Assembly (NCBI GenBank): GCA_951813855.1
Contig: OX638380.1
Location: 1,938,876-2,002,875, forward strand
Direction of reading: 5' to 3'
DNA length: 64,000 nucleotides
From: an uncultured Verrucomicrobiae bacterium
Lineage (GTDB): Bacteria > Verrucomicrobiota > Verrucomicrobiia > Limisphaerales > AAA164-E04
Each line of letters starts with the position of its first letter. Within the stretch, counting starts at the first letter, position 1. This document shows positions 9,541 through 18,057 of this stretch, one piece after another. A model generated the notes under the pieces. That model had not been told where the DNA came from. It saw nothing but the letters and a program-made list of their open reading frames with translations, and made no database searches. The translations under genes and the position numbers were made by a program.

Positions 9541-10350
9541 TTAGCCAGGGAGTTCGCCGGCGGCTGGTTCGACATGCCGGCTGGTGACTTGATCGGCTTT
9601 TGCCAAGGCGGCGGCCGCCAAGGCGTGGTGAGCCAGGTTGTTGATTAACCGAGGGATTCCTTTACCCGCCAGACGAAGGGCTTCCAGTGCCGCCGGCTCG
9701 AAAATCTGCAATCCTTCGGGGGCTCCGGCGACGACTGACCGGTGAGCGATATAGGGTTCGATTTCTTCGGGCTTCAGCGGTTCCAGGCGGTGACTCAGGA
9801 TCAGGCGCTGAGTCAGGGGTTCGTGAATGGACAGAGCCAGTCGCTGATCCAAGGACGACAAGCCGAGCAACACGACCGACAGGCGCGGTTCGGAGTCCAT
9901 GCTGAAATTGAAGAGCAGGCGCAAATTTTCGAGCACTTCGTGTCGCAACAAATGTGCTTCGTCCAGGAACAGGATCGGGGACTGACGTTTTTCGACGACC
10001 AGTTGGGAAATCTGCTGGCGGAGCGCATTCCATGCCCGGTCGCGACGGTAACTCGGCGGCAGTCCGAGTTCTGCGGCGATCGCATTGAAGGTATCGAGCA
10101 CGGAACCCGTGGCCAGCGACACCTACAGCACTTTGAACGAGCGAACGATCAAGCGACTGGCGACTTGGCGGCAGATCGTGGTCTTGCCGCTGCCGGCTTC
10201 GCCGGTGATCAGGCCGACGCCCCGGCGTTCTATCAAGTGCTGCAGTCGCCCGGCAGCTTCCAGAACGGCGTCGCTTTCGAACCTCGGGCCAGGATCGATC
10301 GACGGCTCGAACGGCCACCATTTAAAGCCGAACAAATGAAGGTAATTCAT
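9541..10350 (-). pseudogene. AAA ATPase (ExeA/TniB-like) interrupted by an in-frame amber codon
   Basis: Reading from the ATG at 10350, the protein begins MNYLHLFGFKWWPFEPS and has Walker A GEAGSGKTT, then a TAG at 10125-10123. The same frame continues without shift through SLATGSVLDTFNAIAAELGL, Walker B ILFLDEAH and a C-terminal helical lid (IPRLINNLAHHAL) to 9541, for 268 sense codons in all. Homologues of the ExeA type have a tyrosine at the position of the stop (KVLYVSL-like), so a TAC or TAT to TAG change is likely. Its start overlaps the transposase stop by 4 bp (ATGA). In TniA/TniB, TnsB/TnsC and IS21 systems the partner ATPase is needed for target choice. The element may therefore be disabled, unless the amber codon is read through. 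Confidence 0.8.
10123..10125 (-). other. In-frame TAG within the transposon ATPase gene
   Basis: A single amber codon separates the Walker A part from the Walker B part of the ATPase with no change of frame on either side. The downstream part has its own GTG codon immediately after the stop. Confidence 0.85.
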
Positions 10351-11645
10351 GAGGTTTTCGCTGACTGGCGATGGGACATTTTGTCGGATTTTCGAACGCG
10401 CCGGGAACGGGCGTTGTGGACGGTATCGATCGGGTGACCTTCGGCGAAATCCCGGTCTTCGAAGCGCACTTTAACCGGTTTGATTCCCAACGCCGTCGGG
10501 TCATAGCGGAGCGTGACGCGTTTACCGATGAGCGCGGAACTCACTTCGTAGACGTGGGTGTAAAGGGAGACGGTGCTGTCGTTATTGACCGTGCGCTCTT
10601 TTTCGATCAAGAACAGGTCGTCGAGGACAGCGCCGGTGTCGGCAGCCCGAAGGTGAGTTCCCCGGTCACACCAAGCTTCCAGGGGAGTCCGGCCTTCGAG
10701 GCCGCGATGCGAGGCGCGATGATATTCCTGTTGGAGCCAGAGCTGCCACCGGCGATTGAGTTCGGCGAGGTTTTCGGGTTCTCGATCCTCGAAGGAGTCC
10801 AGAAATTGCTCCCGAACCGTGCGAAAAAATCGTTCGATTTTGCCCTTTCCCTGAGGTTGCCGAGGTCGGGCGAACACTTGAGCGATGCCCAGATTGGCCG
10901 TCACCATCGTCACGTGGTGATTTTTAAAACAGGCTCCGTTGTCGACGTAAAACCGGTCGGGAATGCCTTTACGCTGGGTGGCTTGCTTGAGCACCTGCAA
11001 CAAGGTCTCTGCCTTTTCGTTCCAATGAAATTCAGCGAACACGACGAACCGGGTCGCATCATCCAGGATCGCGGTCAGATAGGTCTTTCGCCGGCGGCGG
11101 TGACGATCCCGTATCTTCGGGCCGTGCCTGACGTCGCTCAGCCATAACTCGTTGGCGCACTCGTAATTGAAACGGCGGCGATCCACCAAGAGAGTCGGTT
11201 CGCCGACCGTCATCAATCCTTCCTCGCGCCACAGCCGATGAACGGTCGTTCGAGGCAAGGACTCCGTCGGGGGCAAATCGGGATGCCGCTTCGCTTCCCG
11301 AATGACTTTTCGGACGCTGAACTTCGGATGCTGCCGTTTGATCGCCAAGAGGATCTCGATGGTCGCCAACGACAGGTTCCGTGGCTTTCCCTGATCGCGC
11401 CGCGGCTTCCGTTCGAGTCCCGTGATTTTCCCGTCAGTATACTTCTTGATCCAATTGCGAATCGTCTGGGCGGAATACCGTCGCCGACCGGTCGAACCGG
11501 GCACGAGCCATTCCTTCGCCACTACCCGTTGAAATTCCTCCCGATACTCCGGAGTTCCCGGCGTAAGGTGCAACAATTCCCCGATCACCCGGTATCGAAA
11601 CAGGGCGATGTTCTCCCGTCGGAATTTGGCCTGGTTTGGCGTCAT
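10347..11645 (-). CDS. DDE transposase with integrase core (TnsB/TniA/IS481-like)
   Basis: A 432-residue protein with an N-terminal HTH region (RRRYSAQTIRNWIKKY at about 54-69), an rve-type integrase core and a basic C-terminal extension like the Mu-transposase C-terminal domain. Acidic catalytic candidates are in WLSDVRHGP, YVDNGACF and GKGKIERFFRTVREQ, giving a complete D-D-E. It overlaps the upstream zinc-ribbon-like gene and the downstream ATPase gene by 4 bp each (ATGA on both sides), so the module is translationally coupled. The pairing of an rve transposase with an ExeA-like ATPase is the arrangement seen in Tn5053/Tn7/IS21-type elements. Exact family is not assigned. Confidence 0.85.
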   Translation of the reverse strand: MTPNQAKFRRENIALFRYRVIGELLHLTPGTPEYREEFQRVVAKEWLVPGSTGRRRYSAQTIRNWIKKYTDGKITGLERKPRRDQGKPRNLSLATIEILLAIKRQHPKFSVRKVIREAKRHPDLPPTESLPRTTVHRLWREEGLMTVGEPTLLVDRRRFNYECANELWLSDVRHGPKIRDRHRRRRKTYLTAILDDATRFVVFAEFHWNEKAETLLQVLKQATQRKGIPDRFYVDNGACFKNHHVTMVTANLGIAQVFARPRQPQGKGKIERFFRTVREQFLDSFEDREPENLAELNRRWQLWLQQEYHRASHRGLEGRTPLEAWCDRGTHLRAADTGAVLDDLFLIEKERTVNNDSTVSLYTHVYEVSSALIGKRVTLRYDPTALGIKPVKVRFEDRDFAEGHPIDTVHNARSRRVRKSDKMSHRQSAKTS

Positions 11646-12190
11646 GATCGGCTCGGTACTTCCGCTCGCTCAGGCGAGGTGGCTTGAGATTGGTCGGTTC
11701 TGACGCCGCCGTCCAAATTTCTGGTGTGTGGAGGGCCTCTTTTGGACCCCACCGGCGCTTTTTCGCGGCGAAAACCGATCGGATAGGCGATCTGTTGTAA
11801 TTGATCCTCCAGCTTCAAACGCCACGTAACCAACAACTCCGGTTCTCCCAGAGCCGCTCGCAGCGGACGAATCTCGACGGGCACGTCGGACAGTTCCCCC
11901 AAGATCGTGCGGGCCAGTTGCAGCACCCACCGAAGTTGCTCGATCCGAGTGCCGAGCCAGTCGGAAACTGACCACCAAGGAGACTTCCCGTCCGGATCTC
12001 TTCGTTGCGAGGCGGCCTCGACTCCCAGTTCGTCGCAGGCTTCGGCCTGTGCTTCCAATTCGCGAAGTTCGCCGGTAATCCAAGCCGCGAAAAACTGGGG
12101 GAGCAAAGAAAAGGTCTGTCGGGCTTTAGGGCAGTAATAACGGGCGATCAGCGCCCCACCGAAGGGAGTCTTTCGGACATAATAGCCCAA
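11642..12190 (-). CDS. Transposon-associated zinc-ribbon-like protein
   Basis: From the TTG at 12190 the protein has 182 residues and contains GALIARYYCPKARQTFSLLP, the second half of a zinc-ribbon pattern seen in small IS-associated proteins (compare DUF6431-type proteins with RYxCxxCxxTFSLLP). In the same frame directly upstream (12229-12203) lies CPCHPEGRC, which would supply the first zinc half. That extension runs open back to a stop near 12271 without an ATG, GTG or TTG, so the true start may be altered or lost. The gene overlaps the transposase by ATGA. The C-terminal third is basic and low in complexity. A DNA-recognition role in the element is inferred. Confidence 0.5.
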   Translation of the reverse strand: MGYYVRKTPFGGALIARYYCPKARQTFSLLPQFFAAWITGELRELEAQAEACDELGVEAASQRRDPDGKSPWWSVSDWLGTRIEQLRWVLQLARTILGELSDVPVEIRPLRAALGEPELLVTWRLKLEDQLQQIAYPIGFRREKAPVGSKRGPPHTRNLDGGVRTDQSQATSPERAEVPSRS

Positions 12191-12238
12191 GCGCTTGAAA
12201 CCGCATCGGCCTTCGGGGTGACAGGGACAGGCGGTAAG

Positions 12239-12354
12239 TCTTGCATTTTTCCACTGTTCCCCGCTAACCTACTCCTCGCAGGAGTGTTTCGTCTTTAGGA
12301 GGAGTTGCCTTCTTGCCGGCGGCCCGGCGGAGGTCTAACCGCGCGGGTCGCATT
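12239..12354 (+). repeat. 116-bp shared element-end sequence (copy A)
   Basis: Aligns without gaps to 46458-46573 with about 90 identical positions of 116 counted by eye. Both copies share a central block GCCGGCGGCCCG preceded by AGGAGGA and both end in TCGCATT. Copy A lies just upstream of the transposon operon; copy B lies at the right edge of island B. It may be the right terminus, with transposase binding sites, of the transposon family in island A. Confidence 0.7.
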
Positions 12355-12590
12355 ACGCTTGATTATTTCACTTCCCAACGCTGACCGCGTTGAACGGACA
12401 ACGTCGATTCAAGGACAGCTACGCTACTTGGAAACAAGCTACTTGGGAAAAAAAGTTCATCGGTCTACGCTCTCAATGATCGGAAGAGCAATCAATAACG
12501 ACGGAACGAAATATAAGAAAGCGTGGGACAAAACGACCGATTTTCACCAAAATAATCCGGGAAACAACACAGCAAACTGAACTCCTGATA
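12355..12590. other. 236-bp spacer between the 116-bp repeat and the right direct repeat
   Basis: An open frame of 91 codons (12305-12580, plus) covers this stretch but begins inside the repeat and shows no recognisable domain. I consider it non-coding. Nothing else is evident. Confidence 0.4.
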
Positions 12591-12682
12591 GAGCCCGACT
12601 CGCCGGCCGAACTCGATCTGCTGGATTAAGATGCCCCCGAGAATTGATTTTCTCCGTCCGGTCAGGACCTTCAGAATAACTT
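12591..12682 (+). repeat. Right direct repeat of island A (decayed ligA 3' end)
   Basis: Second copy of the ligA 3' end plus 35 bp downstream. Relative to 3760-3851 it has nine substitutions, including one that creates a TAA three codons after the conserved ELDL. The ATG inside it (12631) opens a spurious 5' extension of the AIM24 reading frame. Confidence 0.85.
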
Positions 12683-12762
12683 CCAGCGTTGCACTTTCAC
12701 CGCCCGTCGCTCATGCTCTCCAAGCTAGTACCAAAACTCATTCAACGTCCGAACTATCGCCA

Positions 12763-13494
12763 ATGAACTCAATGCACGAAATCGATTTCGAAATCCACGG
12801 CTCGGAAATACAGTTCGTCGAAATCGAACTCGATCCGCAAGAAGCGGTGGTCGCCGAAGCCGGCGCCATGCTGTACATGGATAAGGACATCGAAATGGAA
12901 ACCAAAATGGGAGCCGGCCTGAAACAATCCGGATTTCTGGGCAAGGTGCTTGGAGCGGGCAAGCGCATGCTAACCGGCGAATCGCTCTTCATGACGGTTT
13001 TCCAAAATCGAGGCATGGGGAAGCAGAAGGTTTCGTTCGGCGCCCCCTACCCCGGAAAAATCATTGCGGTTAACCTCCAGGATATGGGCAATCGGTTGAT
13101 CGCTCAGAAAGGCTCCTTTCTTTGCGCCGCCGACGGCGTCACCCTCGGAATCGCCTTGAACAAGAAGATCAAGACCGGCTTCTTCGGAGGCGAGGGATTC
13201 ATCATGCAGAAAATCGAAGGAGACGGCAAAGCCTTCGTCCATGCCGGAGGCACGGTCACCAATAAGCGGCTGGAGATAGGGGAAACGATTCGGGTCGATA
13301 CCGGGTGCATCGTCGGCTACGAATCGACCGTCAAATTCGACACCCAATACGTCGGCAAGATCAAGTCGGCGCTCTTCGGCGGAGAAGGTCTCTTTTTTGC
13401 CACATTGACCGGACCGGGCCAGATTTGGCTCCAATCGTTACCGTTCAGCAAACTGACCCAACGGATCCACGAAGCGCTCCCCTCGGGTAAATAG
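12763..13494 (+). CDS. AIM24 / TIGR00266 family protein
   Basis: The 243-residue protein from the ATG at 12763 has the typical beta-rich layout of the AIM24 family, with repeated glycine-rich strands: EAVVAEAGAMLYMDKDIEM, SFLCAADGVTLGIALNK, GFFGGEGFIMQKIEGDG and ALFGGEGLFFATLTGPG. The open frame extends upstream to 12631, but that part is the duplicated ligA tail and I reject it. The second methionine at 12772 is also possible. Members are widespread and mostly uncharacterised; a yeast relative affects mitochondrial organisation. Before island A inserted, this gene was probably the downstream neighbour of ligA. Confidence 0.85.
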   Translation: MNSMHEIDFEIHGSEIQFVEIELDPQEAVVAEAGAMLYMDKDIEMETKMGAGLKQSGFLGKVLGAGKRMLTGESLFMTVFQNRGMGKQKVSFGAPYPGKIIAVNLQDMGNRLIAQKGSFLCAADGVTLGIALNKKIKTGFFGGEGFIMQKIEGDGKAFVHAGGTVTNKRLEIGETIRVDTGCIVGYESTVKFDTQYVGKIKSALFGGEGLFFATLTGPGQIWLQSLPFSKLTQRIHEALPSGK

Positions 13495-14208
13495 AAATAA
13501 TCCGACCGACTATCCGGCAGCCACTGTCCGGGATTATCGATCCCCGGATTCTGTCGGGTTTTCAGGAGAACCTCAGCAGCTTCAAAACTCGTCCACGCGC
13601 TCCGATCGAGGTTTTATGACGATGGCGATTCCTTTTCGACTTGAGTCAGGATCGTTTGGTTTCGAGTCTAGAGTGATCGAAAACTGAGCCTCGGTCGGGC
13701 TACGTCCTCCCTTCGTGGCCAAAGCCCTGTCTGCCCCTACAGGTTCCCCAGACGACGGGGGATCCTTCCTCCCGATTTGTCGCATTGTAATTGTTGCTAT
13801 GTCGCAAAATAATTGTCGTGCAACACCCTTTCTGGACATTACTGACAAACTCGGGCAAAATCACTCCAATTCATGCTATGTCTACCTCTTCCAGGTTCAG
13901 AAGAGCTAGTTGGCTGATCATTTTCCAAAGCAAGTACAGATGTTTTATTATCTTTGATAGGGCATCAAGCTGGGTAGAGGGGCGCTAAATATTAATCGAG
14001 ATGGGTTCCTTTTTGAAGGGGTAATATTCCGAATTTATCGATAGTCCATGGAGCTGGCCTAGGATTCGGTATCGGTCAATCCTCAAGTATCTCAAACTTC
14101 CCTCCCTGCTTTTGAAGATTCCCGGGTTCCAGGTTACGCTACCAGTTAGAAACTCAAGCTCAGATATTCATCGGAAATACAACGTTTTTAATTTTTGAAG
14201 ATACGTAC
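13495..14208. other. 714-bp intergenic stretch
   Basis: Only short overlapping frames without family features occur here. A weak GC-rich dyad (CCGGG...CCCGG, about 13537-13556) follows the AIM24 gene and could be part of a transcription end, but it lacks a clear T-run. I see no RNA gene. Confidence 0.35.
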
Positions 14209-15364
14209 TATCAATCTTTGCAAAAGTAATGTCATAATTGATCAGGAATTTATTAATCCGAAAAATGAAATATATATATATTTTTTGCAACGTTTTTTGT
14301 ATTGCGAATGTCTATAAAGACGTGAACGATAAACCAACTCAATCTTCTCGTAATCACTATACCTATGAACTACGAACAACTGCGGTAGAAGAAGTTAAAA
14401 ATGGTTCAACCGTAGCTGAAGTTGTCAGTGTAATGGGTATGTCAGCACGCACAGTATTTCGCTGGCTCGTTTGGTTTTCGACTGGGAGTTACGAAGGACT
14501 TAAAGACAATCCTAAATCAGGACGTCCCCGTAAGATTACAGAAGAAATGGCTCAATGGTTATACAACGCGGTGACTATGGGAAATCCCAAGCAATTTCAA
14601 TTCGACTTTTGCCTGTGGAGTCTCAAAACCATGCAAGTGTTATTGAAACAACAATTCGGGGTGTCGGTTCACGTTTCCACCATCAGTCGATTGCTTCATT
14701 CTATGGGATTAACTCCCCAGCGCCCCATCCACAAGTCTTACAAACAAAACCAGAAGAAAATCAAACGGTATCTGGAGATGTTTCCAGGCTTGAAACAACG
14801 AGCTGAGCAAGAGAATGCCCTAATTCTCTTTTTGGATGAAGCGTCAGTCCGAGCTGATTATCATCGAGGAACCACTTGGTCTCGAATCGGTGTCACGCCG
14901 GTAGTTCGAGATGCCGGGGATCGCTATTCAATTAAACTAGTTTCAGCCATATCCGCTGACGGACGGATGATATTTAACATTTTCAAAGGAAAAATGAATG
15001 CCCAGCGTTTTTGTGAGTTTTTATCGAAACTCTCTAAGGATGTGGGACGGAAAATAATTGTTGTTTGTGATAACGCCAGCTATCATAAAGCAGATTATAC
15101 CCAAGAGTTCGTAGCCGAAAACGATAGTATTGAAATGAAATATCTTCCTCCATACAGCCCTGAATTAAATCCCGATAAGCAGGTTTGGAACCATTTAAAG
15201 CAAAGATTAGCTAAAATAATGATACCCAACAAAAAGACGATGCAACAGAAAATTCAAAACATTATGCAATCCATCCAAAAGAAAATGGGAATGGTCCAAT
15301 CATACTTTAAATTGGATGATACTCGATATATAATTACATGACATTACTTTTGCAATGATTGATA
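14209..15364 (+). mobile_element. IS630 family insertion sequence
   Basis: Ends are a nearly perfect inverted repeat of about 28 bp: TATCAATCTTTGCAAAAG at 14209 and, read inward from 15364, TATCAATCATTGCAAAAG, both continuing into TAATGTCAT. The outermost TA dinucleotides fit the TA target preference of the IS630/Tc1 superfamily. The element is AT-rich and lies immediately beside the sulfur operon. Confidence 0.85.
14265..15341 (+). CDS. IS630 family transposase with catalytic Glu-to-Lys change
   Basis: From the ATG at 14265 the protein has 358 residues: an HTH/winged region (VVSVMGMSARTVFRWLVWF and SGRPRKITEEMAQ), then the DDE domain with LFLDEASVR, VVCDNASYHKA and PPYSPELNPDKQVWNHLK. In IS630 proteins the last motif normally reads NPxEQVW, with the glutamate as the third catalytic acid. 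Here AAG encodes lysine at that position, one G-to-A change from GAG. The frame is otherwise intact. The copy is probably unable to transpose by itself. An earlier TTG at 14238 is a possible but less likely start. Confidence 0.85.
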   Translation: MKYIYIFCNVFCIANVYKDVNDKPTQSSRNHYTYELRTTAVEEVKNGSTVAEVVSVMGMSARTVFRWLVWFSTGSYEGLKDNPKSGRPRKITEEMAQWLYNAVTMGNPKQFQFDFCLWSLKTMQVLLKQQFGVSVHVSTISRLLHSMGLTPQRPIHKSYKQNQKKIKRYLEMFPGLKQRAEQENALILFLDEASVRADYHRGTTWSRIGVTPVVRDAGDRYSIKLVSAISADGRMIFNIFKGKMNAQRFCEFLSKLSKDVGRKIIVVCDNASYHKADYTQEFVAENDSIEMKYLPPYSPELNPDKQVWNHLKQRLAKIMIPNKKTMQQKIQNIMQSIQKKMGMVQSYFKLDDTRYIIT

Positions 15365-15370
15365 GATGTT

Positions 15371-17131
15371 TTACAACCGTTTTACAATATGAGTTGCAAG
15401 CCATTTTATACGCTCGACACCAATATTAGGCGAACTATTCGGCTCCAACAATTTCGGTTCGTCAAGTTGTGCCTGATATTTTGCTTGATTGTCAACAAGC
15501 CATTTTAAATACGGATGTGCTTTCTCGTCAGGCATGGATTTACTCAACTCGGTAAGTTTATCAGAACAATCGACATTCTCTATGAGAAGATTCGGCGGTA
15601 AAGGAATCAGGTTGGGCATTTTATTAATTTGCAATTCACCAGGTTGGTTTTTAATAGCTGATGGTTTCACTGGAATCAATTGTTTAATTATGTAACCATC
15701 TTTATTTCTGTTGTAATTGTCGGGTGTGAACCCGGAGTCATCATTTAGTTCAGGTAACCGACATAAATTGAACACTCTCTTTGCATTTTGGTGTTGAATT
15801 TGTTGCAGTTTTGAAGTTACCCAAGCCATGTCTACTGGTTCATCAATTTTAATTTCTAAATATGTATGAGAAAGCGCTTGTGCAGCATTAATCAGATCGT
15901 TATCCGAATTTATAAATAATTCCATCAGGATTTTTTTCGTCTTTCCGATCGAGCCATCAATCAGCGTACGGTAGCATCCTCGCAAGAAAACAGCTAATTC
16001 GTTTGAATCCAAATGCTCCCCGTTTTCGAAGCCTGACCATACGCCCTTGCCTATCTTGTTTCTATAGTAGTAGGCGATAAGGGAACAAAATGGCAAAGCA
16101 CCGCAAGCTCGTATTTCATTGAAGTAATGATTGTCGGTATAGTTTTTTATATCATTAACAAACCCAAGGAATTTCTTAACATCCTCAATTTCGAGAGTTG
16201 GTGAAGGGAACAAACTCCATGATTTGAAAACGAATTGACAGGGATTTTCTTTTGAGGTGTTTGAGGTGGTTAGAGCTGTTTTCACTATTTTTACGAACGG
16301 GGATAATTCCTTGTTTTCCTTACTTCCGTCTATGGTAAACGTTTTAGTGAATAAATTGTCGATGGATTCCAAGTCTTGATGTGGCCACCCGCAGGCTCCA
16401 CCCTGATCAATGATGATCGCCCGAAGCCAGTCAGTATCGTTTAGTTGAACTCGGTTAACGTTTAGTCCGATAAAGGTATTAGTAAGTGCGTACGGAGATT
16501 TGAAACCGATGTAAACGTCCGTAGTGATTTGGCGATTTAGCAAAGATACTATTTGTTCGATAAATTCTTTTTCGTTTTCTTTTCGTTGTTTGTCTACCCA
16601 TTTTTCCAATTTCTTCACGAATTTTACATAGCTTTCTTTGATCGAAATACGATTATGTATAATCAATTCCCTATTGTTATGAATATAGATAAACTTCATT
16701 CCGGGACGCTCTTTTATCTTTTGCACTAGTTCCCGGGAACTTACCGAAACAACAGAATTATCACTCAAATATACAGGATGAAGAACATTGAGCAAAGCTG
16801 TTCCTATCGAAAAACGCTGCAGTCCGTCGATCACGATACTGTATTTGTCAGTATTTGACGGTAAATGTTTGTATTTTCCTTGACGTTCACCAGCCATTTC
16901 GGAGTAGATTACGTTACCAAGAAATTCCGAATTTTGGTAAAGTAAATTTTCGATTTGATCTTCATTCCATACCAATCCTCTCTGATAGCTTGGTATATCG
17001 AACCATCTGAAATCGGAATAGTCCGCACCGATGGAACTTGCATCTGCTAGAACCGATGATCCGAATTGCGGCACAAGACACCATTGCGTTGCATATTCGA
17101 GAAAAGTGCAAGTTTCGGCTATTCGTTTCAT
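15371..17131 (-). CDS. DUF262 (ParB-like nuclease fold) protein, last gene of the sulfur operon
   Basis: A 586-residue protein with the DUF262 signatures IPSYQRGLVW (46-55) and DGLQR (102-106, usually DGQQR), followed by a long helical region. DUF262 proteins include the GmrSD nucleases and the SspE effector of the phosphorothioate-linked Ssp system, where the DGQQR motif is part of an NTP-hydrolysing site. I do not see the C-terminal DUF1524 HNH motif of those proteins, so a nuclease activity is not shown. The gene starts 15 bp after the DUF6339-like gene and is AT-richer than the upstream operon genes. It is the most likely effector or sensor of the operon, by analogy only. Confidence 0.75.
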   Translation of the reverse strand: MKRIAETCTFLEYATQWCLVPQFGSSVLADASSIGADYSDFRWFDIPSYQRGLVWNEDQIENLLYQNSEFLGNVIYSEMAGERQGKYKHLPSNTDKYSIVIDGLQRFSIGTALLNVLHPVYLSDNSVVSVSSRELVQKIKERPGMKFIYIHNNRELIIHNRISIKESYVKFVKKLEKWVDKQRKENEKEFIEQIVSLLNRQITTDVYIGFKSPYALTNTFIGLNVNRVQLNDTDWLRAIIIDQGGACGWPHQDLESIDNLFTKTFTIDGSKENKELSPFVKIVKTALTTSNTSKENPCQFVFKSWSLFPSPTLEIEDVKKFLGFVNDIKNYTDNHYFNEIRACGALPFCSLIAYYYRNKIGKGVWSGFENGEHLDSNELAVFLRGCYRTLIDGSIGKTKKILMELFINSDNDLINAAQALSHTYLEIKIDEPVDMAWVTSKLQQIQHQNAKRVFNLCRLPELNDDSGFTPDNYNRNKDGYIIKQLIPVKPSAIKNQPGELQINKMPNLIPLPPNLLIENVDCSDKLTELSKSMPDEKAHPYLKWLVDNQAKYQAQLDEPKLLEPNSSPNIGVERIKWLATHIVKRL

Positions 17132-17146
17132 GAGGTATAACGGTTG

Positions 17147-18055
17147 CTAGGAACTTTTGAGTCGATTATCGATTGGCGGATTCGGCGTTAATTTTATGGC
17201 CATGGCCATGTCGAGAATCTCATCGTAATCGAAAACCCCCAATTCTTTGGAACCGCCGGTAAAACAGAAGCGTTGACACAAATTTTGAACTTTGTCTGAG
17301 GTAATTTTATTTAGCCGGGATTCACCGGCATTTATGTCGTGGAGAGACAACCTGACAAGAATGGCGTCCTGTACATCTTCTAATCCAAACACGGGATTGC
17401 GTGAAACCATGGCTGCCACAACCTTTTCCCAGTGGCCTTTGCTTTCCCGAACGACACTGCCGACAATTTTGTCCGATAGAACCGGTTTGTGTCTCGCTGC
17501 CCGGGATACAAGACGTTGCCGCCACCATCCACGCGCCAAAGGACAATCCACGAAAACGCTTCGATTACCTCTGACTTCGGGAAGACCTCCCATCTGTCGA
17601 AAAATGGTCCGAACGCAATCGTCCACCTGCTTTTCCCTGTCGCCATCGGTAGATTCTAGGGCTCGCTCGATCCTCTCCTGTCCTTTTTCACTGCCCCCTC
17701 TGCCGACTAGATAACTTGGCCGTATTCTTTGGTGTTTCAAATGCTGGATCGTGGCCTGAGCCCAAAATGCAGAACTCGATGCCTCGGCAGGTGTCAGATC
17801 GTTCCAAAGTCGGTACATGCGTTCCTCAGTCTTAAACGGTGGATTGACGAATTCACCTTCGCTAAGTGGGATTGCCAAAAGCTGAAGATTTTTACCTTCA
17901 TGTGTCGGTATTCTGCCGACCAATTCAACGAATCCGGCACCTTCTTCGTTTCTGACGGATTCTAAAAATGATCGCTGTATTTTGCCCCCCTTGTGGCGAA
18001 GCCGGTCGGTCCGAAATTGCGAATATTCCGCAGCGTCTAATTGTTTCCACTCCAT
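17147..18055 (-). CDS. DUF6339-like protein of the sulfur operon
   Basis: The start at 18055 is chosen because the ATG follows the stop of the upstream gene by only 2 bp (TAA CC ATG). A longer frame to 18208 would overlap that gene by 150 bp. The 302-residue protein has a middle section rich in aromatic and basic residues (RMYRLWNDLTPAEASSSAFW, DDCVRTIFRQMGGLPEVRGN, VDCPLARGWWRQRL) that resembles DUF6339 family proteins as I remember them. No catalytic motif is evident. Its position between the unknown 286-residue protein and the DUF262 gene suggests a structural or recognition part of one complex. Function unknown. Confidence 0.55.
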   Translation of the reverse strand: MEWKQLDAAEYSQFRTDRLRHKGGKIQRSFLESVRNEEGAGFVELVGRIPTHEGKNLQLLAIPLSEGEFVNPPFKTEERMYRLWNDLTPAEASSSAFWAQATIQHLKHQRIRPSYLVGRGGSEKGQERIERALESTDGDREKQVDDCVRTIFRQMGGLPEVRGNRSVFVDCPLARGWWRQRLVSRAARHKPVLSDKIVGSVVRESKGHWEKVVAAMVSRNPVFGLEDVQDAILVRLSLHDINAGESRLNKITSDKVQNLCQRFCFTGGSKELGVFDYDEILDMAMAIKLTPNPPIDNRLKSS

Positions 18056-18057
18056 GG

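Larger units (their letters stand above)
3852..12590. mobile_element. Island A: mosaic insertion between ligA and the AIM24 gene
   Basis: An 8.7-kb block of transposition genes lies between the 92-bp direct repeats at 3760-3851 and 12591-12682. Removing the block and one repeat would restore a plausible ancestral order of ligA followed by the AIM24 family gene. Contents in order: full-length IS (minus), ISAzo13-like element (plus), 3' remnant of the first IS (plus), transposon module (minus) and a 116-bp terminal-like sequence that recurs in island B. No site-specific recombinase is visible, so how the long repeat arose is open. Confidence 0.7.

Noticed and set aside
3851..12682. Calling island A a tyrosine-recombinase genomic island
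   Set aside because: The direct repeats look like att sites, but no integrase, excisionase or tRNA target is present.
12631..12762. 5' extension of the AIM24 frame from an ATG at 12631
   Set aside because: It lies in the duplicated ligA 3' end; the encoded residues do not belong to the AIM24 family, and family similarity begins after 12763.
15371..17131. Reading the DUF262 protein as a full SspE or GmrSD nuclease
   Set aside because: The DUF262 motifs are clear, but no DUF1524 HNH motif is visible at the C-terminus, so nuclease activity is not claimed.
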